Source: Exserohilum rostratum (taxonomy: Eukaryota > Ascomycota > Dothideomycetes > Pleosporales > Pleosporaceae). From it: a stretch of 64,000 nt of DNA. The stretch covers positions 1,550,001 to 1,614,000 of the forward strand of contig CP111159.1 of the NCBI GenBank assembly GCA_026367775.1. The letters run 5' to 3'. Position 1 is the stretch's first letter; the number at the start of each line of letters is the position of its first letter. Below the pieces are notes generated by a model, which was given only the letters and a program-made list of their open reading frames with translations, was not told where the DNA came from and searched no databases. Made by a program: the position numbers and the translations under genes. Positions 1 through 12,324 of this stretch are shown in pieces.

Positions 1-1864
1 CGTCTACCCAGAGGGTTTCGAGCCGGGATATGGACACAGTCCCATGTCTAGTGGACCCTCAGCAGCGCCATCAGAAGCCGGGTCCGACACCCGAAGCAAC
101 TCGACCACGCATGACAACAATCCCGACATGACCATGTTCAATGTCGTCTTTGTGCTAAACCCCCCTGTACTAGAGTACCAGCAACGCGTCAAAGAAATGT
201 ATGACAACGTTACGCGCAAGTATGCCAAGGCGCTCAAGTACGAAGAGGCACGCTTCCAGTATGTCTGGAAGGAGTCGAAACGCATCATCGACATCAAACA
301 ACGAGCAAAAGAAACCAACGAGTCCCTCACCGCGACATGGCGCAAAATTGTCAACACATCTCCCCTTGCCAAGTCGATTGCAATCATGTTCGACGCAATA
401 TCGCACGACAAGATTGCGCACATCCACTTTGATGCCACCTTCAACACGTCGTTTCAGATACCCCAGGCTGATTCCACGCCATACCTGCCCACTGCCATCG
501 AGCCACAGATGCCGGGACTATGGCTCACTACGTCAAATGTTGTCTTGGAAGATGACGAGGCCCCTATGACACAACATGCTGCCCTGCTGCTTCTTGAAGA
601 TGCAGAGGTCTTGATCAAAGACCTTGGCGGAGATGCATCAGGCAATGCTGCTGCCATAGCCTTCTACATTCGTAACATCATACCCACAAAGTCATTGCTG
701 AAAATATCAAAGAGACACAACATCTCAGCGCACGACATGGAGTACATAGCAAGCCACCTTGTGTATTGGCGACGCGCGCGCCTCATTGCACCCCTGTCAC
801 CGCGTGACACGTATATTGTTAGTCCCAACGCCGACATGACCGTTCTCCCCGCGGCCATTGCTGCCTATGCGCAACGATTTCCGACCTTGCCTACCTTGCC
901 CAAGATACTCAGCATGCTATCCGGTACGCCCCGGCCGTACCGGAGTTTTATACCTACAGCCGAACATCGCGAAGCCTACATGGACATTCTAGCTTGGCTC
1001 ATGCGTGGGGGTTGGGTGACACAGCTGCGAACATTTGCTTGGGTGCGTGTAACGCCTGAGATCAAAGCTCAAGTTGCGACTGAGATGGAGCGTGAGGAGC
1101 GGATAAAGAAAGCTGAAGAGGCACGCAAAGAAATGCTTGGCGACAATGAATCGAACGCAGAGAGCTTGCTTTCCGGTAAACGTGGTAGTCTACTGTCATT
1201 GAGCTCTCTAAGGACGTCATCGCCATTAAGACGCACTAGAAGGGATGGGGACGAAGAAATGGAGTCGAGTACAATCTTGAGCCCACGACTGACATCTGCG
1301 GCAATGACTCGCAGCTCTTCCGCACGTACAGGGTCAGATGCTGGAAGCACAAGCAGCCAACGAACAACAATTGCACTCAACTCGTCGCAACGAGCCGAGT
1401 CACCATCACATATTGGCCTGCGAGAGGTCAAACCGCACCGGCCCTCGCCGCTGCATTTGAAGCCTACTTCCCCCTCTCCATCACGCAATTCTATAGTCTC
1501 TCCGACTTCCCCCCTGGAAATGCCGGTGCCCCAGGACCCATCGTCTTTTACCCACAGTACCATACTCTCGCCCCAAAAGGCATCTTCTCTCGAAGCTCGT
1601 TGGCTTGACAAGATTGCGCAAACCTTTGAAGAATCTTCCATAGAGTCTGCAAACCCAAGCCCACCAAAACAAACTGATGGTGGCTTTGGCGGCATCACGG
1701 GCAAAGAACTAAGAGAAAGCTGGCCAATGCTCTTGAGGCATTTGGATGGCAAGCATGCGATTGAGGACGTTTCAGCCAGGGAGGGAATCAAACGGAAGAG
1801 GGTGGCGGCACTTTTCAATGCAGTCAAAGAGAGGGGTTGGCTGGTTATTGCACGGCATTGGTAA
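1..1864 (+). CDS. npr3: NPR3-family GATOR1/SEACIT subunit, 5' end outside window
   Basis: This is the C-terminal ~620 residues of a nitrogen permease regulator 3 (NPRL3) protein, a subunit of the GATOR1/SEACIT complex that restrains TORC1 at the vacuole when amino acids are scarce. The frame is open from base 2, so the ATG at 44 is probably internal and the true start lies upstream. The stretch MTMFNVVFVLNPP (from about base 128) followed by a long helical region (YDNVTRKYAKALKYEEAR) matches the conserved NPR3 core. A low-complexity Ser/Pro linker follows (about 1130-1600), then a C-terminal winged-helix-like domain (about 1690-1860) ending GWLVIARHW before the TAA. No intron is needed in the visible part. 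Family assignment rests on recognition of the core motif; I am confident of it. Confidence 0.85.
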   Translation, partial: VYPEGFEPGYGHSPMSSGPSAAPSEAGSDTRSNSTTHDNNPDMTMFNVVFVLNPPVLEYQQRVKEMYDNVTRKYAKALKYEEARFQYVWKESKRIIDIKQRAKETNESLTATWRKIVNTSPLAKSIAIMFDAISHDKIAHIHFDATFNTSFQIPQADSTPYLPTAIEPQMPGLWLTTSNVVLEDDEAPMTQHAALLLLEDAEVLIKDLGGDASGNAAAIAFYIRNIIPTKSLLKISKRHNISAHDMEYIASHLVYWRRARLIAPLSPRDTYIVSPNADMTVLPAAIAAYAQRFPTLPTLPKILSMLSGTPRPYRSFIPTAEHREAYMDILAWLMRGGWVTQLRTFAWVRVTPEIKAQVATEMEREERIKKAEEARKEMLGDNESNAESLLSGKRGSLLSLSSLRTSSPLRRTRRDGDEEMESSTILSPRLTSAAMTRSSSARTGSDAGSTSSQRTTIALNSSQRAESPSHIGLREVKPHRPSPLHLKPTSPSPSRNSIVSPTSPLEMPVPQDPSSFTHSTILSPQKASSLEARWLDKIAQTFEESSIESANPSPPKQTDGGFGGITGKELRESWPMLLRHLDGKHAIEDVSAREGIKRKRVAALFNAVKERGWLVIARHW

Positions 1865-2396
1865 AGGACTTTTTCAGCCAAACTATACCCATTTAACAAT
1901 GTTGGCTTGTAACATCGCCAAGATTTCCTGACTACGTACAGATTTACTTTCATTCTGATTCAAGAGCTCGCAATCCGGACTATGCCATTACGCTATCCCT
2001 TGGTTTCATCCCTAGTGACTTTACATAGACTGTACAAACTTGGAGTTTTTACACTTGCTGTAATGATGGAATCAATGGCTTCGCCTTGTGGAACATAAAC
2101 AGGAAAAGACCGATTTACCCACGCCAAGATTCTTCCGCTGCCTAATCTCAATTGGTGATTCGCATCGCTTCTTAGAATGGTGTTGACCTTTGCTGCGGCC
2201 CGAATGCGCAATGCACGTCATCCCGAGGTTGCAAGCGCTGCAGCGCACCGACCACCGGCCAGTCAATAGCGCTGAGTTTATCCAAAGCTCACTCCACCAC
2301 AAGCACACATCTTCCGCATAGCCATTGCGCCTTGACATCGCCGAAGAGGGTCCTTGAAGATCGCTAAGAGACCACTCCGCGCGCGTAACTGCCATT
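1865..2396. other. intergenic, NPR3 to COX19
   Basis: 532 bp between two plus-strand genes. It should hold the NPR3 3' UTR and the COX19 promoter and leader. I see no further gene. Confidence 0.6.
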
Positions 2397-3009
2397 ATGA
2401 GTACGTTTGGTGGAGCGGGGCTAGGGCAAAAAGTCCAGAAACCAAGTCCGTACGTTCACCCACCACGATGCGCTCTTCAAATCCAGTGACGGTACTGGTG
2501 GAAGAACACTCGGATCCTGGGTATTTTTTTTACCATGCATGTGCTAAAGTCTGGATAGTCCTGAACGGGGGTCTTTTCCTCTTGACCATGATGGTACGTC
2601 CAATCGCCATGATCACCTACCTATTCCTTTGGCAATTTTTCTACACTTCTACAGCGTCTGACACCCGTTTTAGGAGAATGCAAACATATCATGATGTCGT
2701 ATCTGCGATGTATCAAATCCCACCGTGGGAGTAACGATCCCGAATGCCGCGACCTCTCCAAATCGTATCTATCTTGCCGCATGGACCGGTACGTAGACCG
2801 CTCCTGCCGCCTCTACAAATATAATATTATGCGATAAAAGGCATGGCTAGAAATAATACATGGCTCACGATGAATATGGCTACAGGAATCTAATGGCACC
2901 CGATTCGTTTAAGAACCTGGGATTCGGCGACGACAATGACAGCTCTAGTCCTGCGACAGCAGCGCAATCATCGCAGTCTGGAAGTCAAGACAAACCTCGA
3001 GGGGCCTGA
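2397..3009 (+). CDS. cox19: Cox19, twin CX9C copper/cytochrome oxidase assembly factor
   Basis: Exons 2397-2449, 2559-2593, 2674-2788 and 2886-3009 join in frame to a small intermembrane-space protein of 108 residues. It starts MSTFGGAGLG, continues PPERGSFPLDHDGECKH and shows two CX9C motifs: CKHIMMSYLRC and CRDLSKSYLSC. The motif CRMDRNLMAPDSFKNLGF follows and is typical of Cox19. Cox19 is oxidised and imported by the Mia40 route and takes part in copper delivery to cytochrome c oxidase. All three introns are GT-AG, each with a GTACGT donor, and they are 109, 80 and 97 nt long. The tail after GFGDDND is Ser/Gln-rich and unconserved. No single ORF covers the gene, so simple ORF finding misses it. 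Confidence 0.9.
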
Positions 3010-4452
3010 AAGCCGGCGTGATGCCCATGCAATCTAGGGCCTAGGCCATTTGGCCACCAGCACTTCGGCTGCATATCAGTAGCCGAGCTTACACCGACTC
3101 TATGAATCCCAGTTCTATACAATGCTATATCCCCGATTTAGCCGACGCGTATTCTCTGGTCAAGATGTACCATGCGCTTGTTGCAGCTGTACAGCAGCGC
3201 TGACAGACTAATTTGATAAGACACCTAGCGTCACGATGGGCACAAGACAATCATGCAAGAGATGGAAGAGGTTAAGAATCTGAACTGAATGGGTTGTGGT
3301 GTGTATGGAGAATGCGCATGCAAGAGGCAAAGAGGAAAGGTGAACAGAGAACAACCTGACAGATGCTGCAGATACGGGTTATGATCATGACCAGATGCAT
3401 CACAACAAAGTGAAAACAAGTTAGTATAAGCCACACAGCACGTGTTTCAAACCGCACTATTTCCCTGTGCAGTGCAGCCTTTCTATCTTTCCGCCGATCA
3501 CTCAAGGCACGATTCCCACACTAGGATCAGGGTACCACAACATGGCGTCCATACCCACCCATGACCTCCTCCATGCCCATCCTAGCATCTGCATCTGCAT
3601 CTGCACGTACGCATGTATGTGAAGTGTGTGGCAACGATTGCCGTCCTAGCCGAGACACGCAAGTCATCCCCCGCAGCCCACATCTGGGAAGCTTGTCTGC
3701 CGATCGTTTTCGGTGCAACCGTCATACAGAACTCGCTAGCTGCTGAACACCGTTCCGATGACTGAACTAGAGACTAGAGCCCCTCCCTTTGTCCCTGTCA
3801 GATGGGCACTTTGAGTGCCAAGAGAGAGGGAGAGAGATGATGGTGCAGAGTCTGGTTTGTGCGCTATACCCGTGTTAAGACAGTGCCACTCGTGTGTATG
3901 CTAAGATTGCAAGCGCGTTTTGACGATAGCAGCAGATGTCTTTGTTCCAAATGGACTAGAGCCAAGATATGAACTGCAGCGCGCTCACTATACTGATGTC
4001 TAGCCACCGAGAACCTGATTCTAGAGCGGAAAAACACCCAAACGCAAGTATCAAAGTGCCCTGCTATATCAAACAACACGGCAAACACGGAACTTGCAAG
4101 CAGCAAACAGCAAACATCCTGATCCCATACTCATCCATCCCTCAACCCCCGCACTTTACCATCTTCCTTCTTTCTTTTTTCAACCCTGTGCACACCGCAC
4201 GCCCTGAGACATGTAACGCCGCAGACGTCAACACCACCACCACCATCACAACTAGCACCCCGTACACAGTCATGCCCCCCACGCACCCCTTCCCTTCCTT
4301 CCTCCTACCCACCCTACCAACAACATGTAAGTGTAGACCCAAAAAAAAAGATCAGCCATCACCACTTCCTCCCCCGTAGCACCTAACCCCTCACCCTCAC
4401 ACCTAGCACTCAAACAACGAGTCAGGAACCACGGAACACAACCCATATGGCA

Positions 4453-4487
4453 CCCCCCCCCCCCCCCCCCCCTCTCTCTCTCTCTCT
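4453..4487. repeat. poly-C (20) followed by (TC)n
   Basis: Uninterrupted run of 20 C at 4453-4472 followed by TC dinucleotide repeats to 4487. A mononucleotide run of this length is likely to vary in length and to be error-prone in assembly. Confidence 0.95.
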
Positions 4488-5092
4488 AATCGCCACTACC
4501 GCTGCTCCCCCTAATCTCCCTTTTGTGTATCCCCGGCTACCTGCATACATACATGCATGTGCATACACAAACACCAGTTGGCGACTAGGGTTGGGTCGTG
4601 TTGTGCAAGCCCCGTGTGTCTGTGAGACTAAGTCCTTGTCTGCTTTGTGTAACTTTGTTTTAGTCTGTTCGTTCGTTCGTTAGGGGGAAGGGAGGGGGGT
4701 CATTGCGCTGCTGGTGACACACACAAACAGGCACACCGGGGACTTAAGACTTGGACTAAAACCAGAGCTGACACGGAGCTTGCATGTGGAAAGCGGATTG
4801 GCTGCGGTCCTGGAAGCCGTTTTCGCAGATAGGACCCTTTTTGTTGTGAGTGCTAGTGCCGATTTCTGATGGTGATCTGCCGGGTGGGTGGGTGGGAATG
4901 TAGTGGGGGAGGGGTATGTAGTGTAGAGTGTTTGATTGGTTCGGAGAGGGAGTGTCTGGAAAACATGTGACAACAGCGTTGAAAGGACGGGCATGGGAGA
5001 GGGGAGGGGAGGGTTAGTGTAGTTGTAAACCATTATCTCGGTGTGGGTATGATATGATTCAGATGCGACTATTGATGCTGCGACGTACTACA

Positions 5093-5110
5093 CAGCAGCA
5101 GCAGCAGCAG
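5093..5110. repeat. (CAG)6 microsatellite
   Basis: Six CAG units in non-coding sequence. Confidence 0.9.
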
Positions 5111-7108
5111 TGATTACTCTACGCTGCTCGGATTTCACTATGAGACATCCCTGGCTTCTACCAATTTACCGGTGAACTACATAATCCTCACCATCACTAA
5201 CCAAAAGTATCTGGAATCGCGAAAAAAGACGGAGATGCAATCACAACATTTCTTGCATGTCTCACTTTCGCAAACATCATCATTATCACGAGCCTCCGAC
5301 CTCTCCCTTCCCTCCCTTCCAAGAATCTACTATGTACTAGCACACCGAAACAAGCCAATGAAGTCGTTTCCCTCATATTTACTTTTTTTTTTCTCTCTCT
5401 CTCTCTCTCCACCACATCAATGCGCATATTGACATGCATCGGCAACGGAGTGCGGGGGAAACCTACGTACTCGTATTGCCGAAAAAGCAAAAGAAAGTGA
5501 AAAAAAAGCAGCGGTGGGATAAATCAACGAAGAAGCAAAAATGGAGAGCAGTAGTTCCTCTGGGTAAATAGCTTGGTAGTTTTTTTCTCAAGAAGAAAAA
5601 AAGGATACATACACACGTACATACATACATACATACAACTCTTGGCGGAAAGGTCTCCGTCACCACCACCACACCATCATCTTTTTGTTTAATGCAAACA
5701 GGCAAACTACTATAGACCACCGAGCCAAGACAAGGATGGTAGAGGATTCACCGGAACGACACCGTCCCTCAACCCTCCAGGCGTTTTTTCCTTTCTTTGC
5801 TTTTTCTTTTTTTGCTTGCTAAGCCACACTCTCTACATATTGCTCATCAACGGCCTAGGCTGAACGCCCACCCAAAAAAACGCTCTTTTGCTTTTTTTTC
5901 TCTTATTTGCGCAAAACAACACTGTGTAGTACGAGATCCGGCGCTAAACGGTTGAGCGCCACTAGCAGGGCGCCACTTGGACGGGCAGTTGGATTACAAG
6001 GCAGCAGTCCTTTTTATTATTATTATTGAACTTGGCGCGATTTCCATTGAGAAATTGTTGCGAGGCAGGCAAGTGGGGACTGCATGGACTGTGTTGGCCC
6101 TGCGGGATTTGAGACACGGTTGCGGTGAGCCTTTTTCGGAATGCGAAGAGGAATACGCATAAACTATGCATTGATCAAGGCGTGGGACTCCGTGTCCTCC
6201 AACATGCTTACGCGGCAAAAGGGCTGTGGTACGTGGACTATCAAGGGCGTGGTTGCCTACAGCCTTGGGCGGCTCAAACACATACAATGACGACACGGCA
6301 AGAAGAAGCTTGGATGATAAGTTATGAGATTGAAACTAGAGCTATAACAACCGAATGCTAACAGAAATCCACATGAGCAAAAACACAAAACAATAGCAAG
6401 AAACAGGCAGCCTGTTGTGACGCAATCCTGCGTCGACAACCTCATCCTCCCTGGTAACATCAGCGTTTGGTACCACAAACGCCATCAATCGAACGCGCCG
6501 ATCCATGCTAATGATGTAACCTCCCTGAATAAACCATGTATTAAACCAGAGTGGTGATATCAAACCCGCGTAAACAAACAAACAGTACATGCCACATGTG
6601 TAAACAATAGAAAGAACCAAAAGCGAAACATAGCAAAGAGACAAACTGCAAGCCTGTCAAAGGATGTAGCCACAACCTTGTGACAGACAAGTAGCACGAT
6701 TGCGTGAGAGTGATGGGGTTTGGGCCGGACGTTGGGTCGTAAAGATAAAAGGACTCGAATGTGGCCTATGCTCGGAAACAAACTCCAAGGACGCCAGGGT
6801 GATGATGTGCCACGACTGGATAGAGATATATTACGCAACGAGATGGGAAGCGCTGTGATGCAAGCAGAAAGCTTCTTCCGTCCTTGTCCAGCAGAGACGG
6901 TACGTGTCGAGCCAGTACGTGATGGTGGTGTTTAATCGGCCGTTGGACAGACGTTATTCACTCATGAGTTGATCGTAGCCTGGGTACGGTAGCTCTAGCG
7001 TATGCATGCAGCAGGATGCAGGAACGGATGCGGGGTATCGCGGGGTATCATAATGAAGGAATCGGCAAGATAGGAAAGTCAACAGAAAGAAAAGACGACC
7101 GGATGGAC

Positions 7109-8921
7109 TTAGCCCATGTCCATGCCGTACTCGTCTTCCTCCTTGAGGCTAGTCCAGTACTGTGGTTGGTTGGAGCCGGAGCCGCTGCCAGTACTTTGCA
7201 TACCTGGACTAAGGCTCTGTGGTGATACTCCGTTGAGGGGCTCACCGGCCAGGTTGGTGTGCTTGGGTACGCGCAGGCCTGAGCCCGGGCCGCGGGAGTA
7301 TCTGAATGTACCGGTGCCGTTCTTGTCAATAGCATCAAGGATCTCTGTCTTCATTCGCTTCTCGTCCTCGGACTGCTCAACTGGCCACTCTTCGCCAGTT
7401 GCCTGCTGGAGTCGTGCAGCGAGTTCATCGCACTCCTGAATCTTCTTGGACAGCATCCACATGAGATCACGTGTCCAGCTGACAGCGCCGTTGAGAATGT
7501 CCCCCTTGTTGGGGCCCTTGTCCTTCTCCTCGATTGGCAGACCTTGGGTAATGTTACCAGCAGCTCGTCTTCCACTACCGCCAGCAAGAAGGGACGTAGC
7601 TTGTGGTGGTGACATACCGCTAGTGGCCATGGTTGGTGATAGCGGGCCGTTGTTGTTGATGTGCTTGCGGATCTTCTCATCCTCTAGGCGGTGCTGAGGC
7701 ACCAGACGAGACAGGTCGTGGATACGCTCGTTAATATTATCCCTGCGTCGACGCTCCACCAAGTTGTGTGACTCTCGGCGGCGGCGTTTCTTCGCATCCG
7801 CATTCTGGCCGATATCGACCTTGGCGGGGAGAGAGTTGTGCTTGCCAGAATGCAGGACGTCAGTAATCTGTTGGTGGTGGAGTCCTCCAGTATGGGGTGA
7901 CGCCGTAGGCGAGTCGATCCAGGAGTGAGCACTTCCTGGCGTTCCTTCCCACTGACCAGACATGCTCTTCTGGTGTCGGTGCATGTTGGTCATGATGGGC
8001 TGAGTTCCGAAGTTACCCGAGTCGGGTGTGCCAAGATGGAGGCCAGCCATGGCAGGCGTCTTGGGTGACATGGGTGCCCGACTGGTGTCAGAAGTAGTCC
8101 TGTTCATTGTGATGCGGCGCATGGAGCCAGTTGGGAGGCTACCGGGGAAACTCCTCATCTGCGATCCGGATTGGTACTGGTTGAAGTCAAAGTTTCCAGG
8201 ATGTACAAAGGGGCTGTGGATAGGCAGGTCATCGGGGGTGTTGGAGTAGACCTGGTTCACGCTCGCGTTGGTGGCGTGGTTGTGATAGTAATCTTGCTGC
8301 TGGCCCATCTGCTCTTGGGAGAAGTTGTTGAAGCCAGTGGGCTGTTCGAAAGTGCCAAGCGACTCGGCGAGTTCGTCATCGGCAATTCCAGCACCACCTT
8401 GCATGTAGCTGTTAGTGCCAAAGTGGTTGCCCATCATGTTTCCGCTCATGTTGAGCTCAGAGGGGTTGATGCCGCCAGCGTTCTCGTGGCCCGAGAATTG
8501 GGCGTTGGCGTATTGCTGGTTCATGTCCAGGCCGTTGTGGCCCATGAATCGGTTGTTGAAAGACATGTCGTCTACTTCTTCTTTGATGAATGGTTGAGGT
8601 GATCCTGTACCAGTCATGTTGAAAATATCAGCGTCTAGTACGTCGTCAGAGGGGGACTCGAAGCCAAGGTCCAGCCTCGCAATCGGTTTCTGAGGAGAGT
8701 AGGAAGAGGGAGGGGTGAAGAGAGCGTCCGCTTCAGGGACAGTTAGTATGTTTCCGTAGTACATGACTGAAATGACGGTGGAAATGACGGAAAGGAATTG
8801 TGCAGAACAAGCGATGGCGAAGGAGCAGAGGATATGATATAGAGACGCGGATCAAGTGGAATGGAATAGTGTTCTCATGACAGGCCATGTTACAAGAGGC
8901 GTACTTACTAGGCTTTGGCAT
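7109..8921 (-). CDS. bHLH transcription factor, Rtg3/MITF-like with very long loop
   Basis: Long exon 8766-7109 (551 residues from its first ATG, at 8764). A 13-nt first exon at 8921-8909 (ATG CCA AAG CCT A) has a GTAAGT donor and joins in frame through a TTTCAG acceptor, giving MPKPIMYYGNILTVPEADALF and 556 residues in all. The N-terminal half is Gln/Asn/Gly/Met-rich and probably activating. Around base 7790 the basic region ESHNLVERRRRDNINERI has the His, Glu and Arg expected for reading a CACGTG E box. Helix 1 (HDLSRLVP) is followed by a loop of about 70 residues containing DKGPNKGDILNGAVSWTRD, which leads into helix 2. This insertion is typical of fungal Rtg3-like factors (in aspergilli annotated as GlcD gamma). 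Role inferred: nuclear regulator of metabolic or stress genes. The exact target is unknown. Confidence 0.85.
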
Positions 8922-11900
8922 TACTGTGGGTTGCAGAATCCCAGGAGTGTGGATTTATGTGGACGAGGGCGTACGCTCGTGCCGAGACTTGAAATCTGAA
9001 ACGATCTCTTGTCGGCCTGAGCCAGTGACCAACGAACGCACTCGCAAACTTGCAGAATGATTGCAGCACGAGGTGGCCTGTGTCGCTATAAGGCAGCTAG
9101 CAGACGCTTGCTATCTGGTGAGCACAACAATGGTGCGAGCAAGCTAAAAGGTGCCTGGAGGGACGCCTGATGGTCGCTAGCAAGCCTCTGATCTTGTTGA
9201 GAGCGAGACTAGTGTTTGTCTGTGGGAAGGACATTAGTACCATGGCTGGTTATGCACGGGTCGTTCTTTTTGAGAGAGAACTCACTTGTCCGAACAACGG
9301 ATGTTGCGGGAATGGCCGGCTATGTCGAGTGGATGTTTAGAGTGGTTGCGGTTGGCGGAAGTGGGGACGAGAATCCGGCCTATCTTCGGCGCCAGGTTGT
9401 GAGATTCGGTGGGCTTTGGTGGCTGTGGGCCCGGAAGTGGTTACTGAGAGAGATATGTCAGCGCACGGTCCATTGAATGAAGTGTTGGGTAGTCGAAGGG
9501 TTGGCTGCATGCGTGTGGCGCACAGATGGGTAACCCGCGAGGCGAGCAACGGAGGGACGACAGCCGTGCTGCACGTCGGCGCTGTCGGGCCCGTGGCACA
9601 GAGGACCAAAGCAGCGAAACCGTGTCACAGTCCCGCCGTGTTGTTCGGGGGGGATTGTTTACGGCCCCGGCTGAAGCGAAGTGCGGCAGTGGCAGTTGTA
9701 GTGGTGACGACGACGGTGGTGGTGGTGGTGTTGGTGGAGGAGGGGATTGCAGGGAAAGAGCAACCGAGCAAGCGTTGAGTCACTCACCTTTGGAATCTCA
9801 AGCAAGGCTCAATGGGAATGGGCACCTGCGGCAGTCGACTTCTCTGTCTTGGAGAGGTCGAGTGGGCGTAGGATCGCAGTCGGTTTGGTGCTGCGGCGTG
9901 GAAGACAGCAAACTTGGGGGCCGAGGAGAGCGATCTCGGGCAGTGGTGGTGGTGATTGCAGGGGCGTGGGGTGGGACAACCGGTGTGTCTTTGTCGTCGA
10001 CTCGGGCGTGGGCGGGGTGGGCGGAGGGTCGGTGTCGAGGCTTGGGTGGTGGTGTCGACAGGAGCAGAAGCAGCAGCTTGGTGCAACGCGGAGGAGGAGG
10101 GGTGGGTAAAATAGTGGCAGTGGGATATGGCGTAGTCAGAGATGGCGGGGAGGGCGCCAGGCGGGATGTTCCCGGTTTGGGAGCGGTGGATGAAGCGTGC
10201 TAGGCGCGGTGGTGGTGATGGTGCAGCTGGGGCGCGCGGCCAAGGGCAGCAGGCAGGCAGTCTGTCGAGAATCGAATGGCTGCAGCGGCTCTTGGAAAGG
10301 AAGAGAACGGGGCAGCTCAAGCGAGGGCGCGGTGTGGGAGGCCCTGGGCCGGAAGGCGGTCAGAGAGGGTGGTGTTCTCTTAGTCGGGGTGCCAAGCAGC
10401 TATCGGCAGTGGGCCAATCAGCGCGCGGGGGCGGGGGCAGGCCAGCGGGGCGTCCAAACAGCCAGAAGCAACGACGGCCTGGCTAGCCGATGCGGTGCAG
10501 CCGTGCAAGACAGACTGTTGCGGTGCCGGCGAGGGCGATGGCGACAGCCGCTGCAGTGCTCTGCGCGACGGGGCCTGAGGGCGCGAGTGACGTAGGCGCG
10601 CGATGGGGCGGGAGGGGGGAGGGGCACACAGTGCAGTGCAGTGCGGCCGTCTGTATGGCAAGGTGAGATTTGGAAGGTCGGGCCGGCGTGGGCCGCGCAC
10701 CTTGACTACTATGGCAGACTATATTCTGGTACCGGACAGGACAGGACAGGACAGGACTGGGCTGGCCTGAGGGCGGAGACGAGATGGGGATATATATGGA
10801 TCTCGGCAGCGGTAGCAATGCAGTGAATGGCAACAAACAGCAACAGCAGCGGGACGTGCAGCGAGGGCGAACAGGTGCAGCTCAAGAGAACTATTGGACG
10901 GGGCCATCGAGGAGGCGGCGCACGGCAGCATAATATACTCTGGCGAGCGCAGCGCGGCTCTTTGCTCAATGTGACGCGCCTTGCTCGGTGGGCTGTGGCT
11001 CTGCTCGTCGTGGTGGCATGGACAAGCACCCTCTGCAAGCCTCCAGGCCGGAGGCCGTCGTCCAACCCTGGTCGTGCGGACACCCTCCGGCCAGGAAAGG
11101 GCCTCAAATGGTCACTTGCAAGCCGTCGTGTCTCAGCTACCCGGGCTTTCCAGGCGTGGATGAGGACGCGCGATGTGACTCACTAGCAGGCACAGCTCGG
11201 GGGCCCGTTGACGGGAGCGTCATCTACAGCTTGGATTTCCAAGGCATGCCTGGCCGCGCCCACCGAGAAGGGAAGCGCGTGGGTGTGGTGTGGGTATGGG
11301 TGTGTGAGAATAAGAGGGTGTGCATGTGTAAGGGTGAGCGCGGCTTCTGCGCTAGCCGCGCTGGGCCTAGGCCGGGGCGTGGTTCACCCAGGCTGGTGTT
11401 GCAGCGGGAGGCGATCGCGCGCTAGTCGCTAGAATGGCCGACGCGTGCAAAGCACTCTCCCACCAGCACCGCGGACACGCCCAGCCAAGGCAAGACAGGG
11501 CCAGACAGCACCCAGCGAGACAAGACAAGACAAGACAGGGCAGGCAGATTCATGACAGTCGCCCCGGCGCCGCTAGGCTGCCTACACTGTCTATTTGCAT
11601 CACCGATCTGCCTCTGCCACAATGCAGGACCAGTACTATACGGCCGTGGTGCTCTCCATGCCCCGCGCAGCCAATCACCGCCGCCCCGACCACGGGCTGG
11701 CTCCATGGCGGCTTCCGCTACACCTGTGCTTGTGCTTGCACGCACCCCGGCTGCACTCTGCCATTGCGGCCTCAGTCACAAGCCTCGCCCACCCGTCGTC
11801 CTGTCTAAGACGCCTGTCTAACATCTGCCATTGGGCCTCCGCCGCCTACACCGCAGGCAGATCATCTGCACGAAATCCTCCGGTCCGCTGTCCGACGCCT

Positions 11901-12324
11901 GGCAGTTGTGCTTGCGCTGCTGCTTCTGCCTCGTCCAAGCCGCTGCCGTCGCCGTCGCCGCTCGATACGCGCACGCACACCACATAGCCATCTCTACACG
12001 ACCCCTCCGCACATCAACACATCCGCCCTCTCGCCGCCGGCAATCCCTGCGCTGGGCATCACGCACCTTGGGAGCGCAGCCCAGCCCTGTCAAAACGCTG
12101 GGGCCTACGGCAGCTCCCTAGCATACGTACCAAGACCCGCATATCTTTGTGTCGCCTGCTGCGGCTTCTCGCAAAGCTTCGCCCACACCCAAGTCGCAAT
12201 CCCCCACCAGGCGTATTCGCACTAGCCTGCGAATCCTCCCTCGACGACCGCCTCACAGCAGGTTTCTTCCAGACAGCACCACGGCGCTAGCATCTCGTGC
12301 TCCTCCACCGCTACATTGCCCGCC
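8922..12324. other. 3.4-kb divergent upstream region of bHLH and SFT2 genes
   Basis: GC-rich and low-complexity, with several overlapping GC-driven open frames on both strands that show no family features. It includes GGACA-type tandem repeats at 10734-10757 and ACAAG repeats at 11519-11538. It must contain both promoters and probably long leaders. Confidence 0.5.
10734..10757. repeat. tandem GGACA repeat
   Basis: Nearly five copies of a GGACA pentamer. A related ACAAG repeat lies at 11519-11538. Confidence 0.85.

Larger units (their letters stand above)
3010..7108. other. 4.1-kb intergenic region rich in simple repeats
   Basis: Between the convergent COX19 and bHLH genes. Only short ORFs without recognisable domains. 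It holds a 20-C run plus (TC)n at 4453-4487, a CAG repeat at 5093-5110, pyrimidine tracts near 5385-5410 and a CATA repeat near 5618-5638. I found no tRNA, snRNA or transposon. It may hold untranslated ends or a long noncoding RNA, but the sequence alone does not show one. Confidence 0.5.

Noticed and set aside
1069..1953. Minus-strand open frame of 294 codons inside NPR3.
   Set aside because: It is antisense to the low-complexity linker and winged-helix end of NPR3 and has no family motif.
9526..10203. Plus-strand open frame of 225 codons, Gly/Arg/Val-rich.
   Set aside because: Composition reflects GC-rich, GGT-repeat DNA. Overlapping frames of similar length occur on both strands, and no domain or splice logic supports it.
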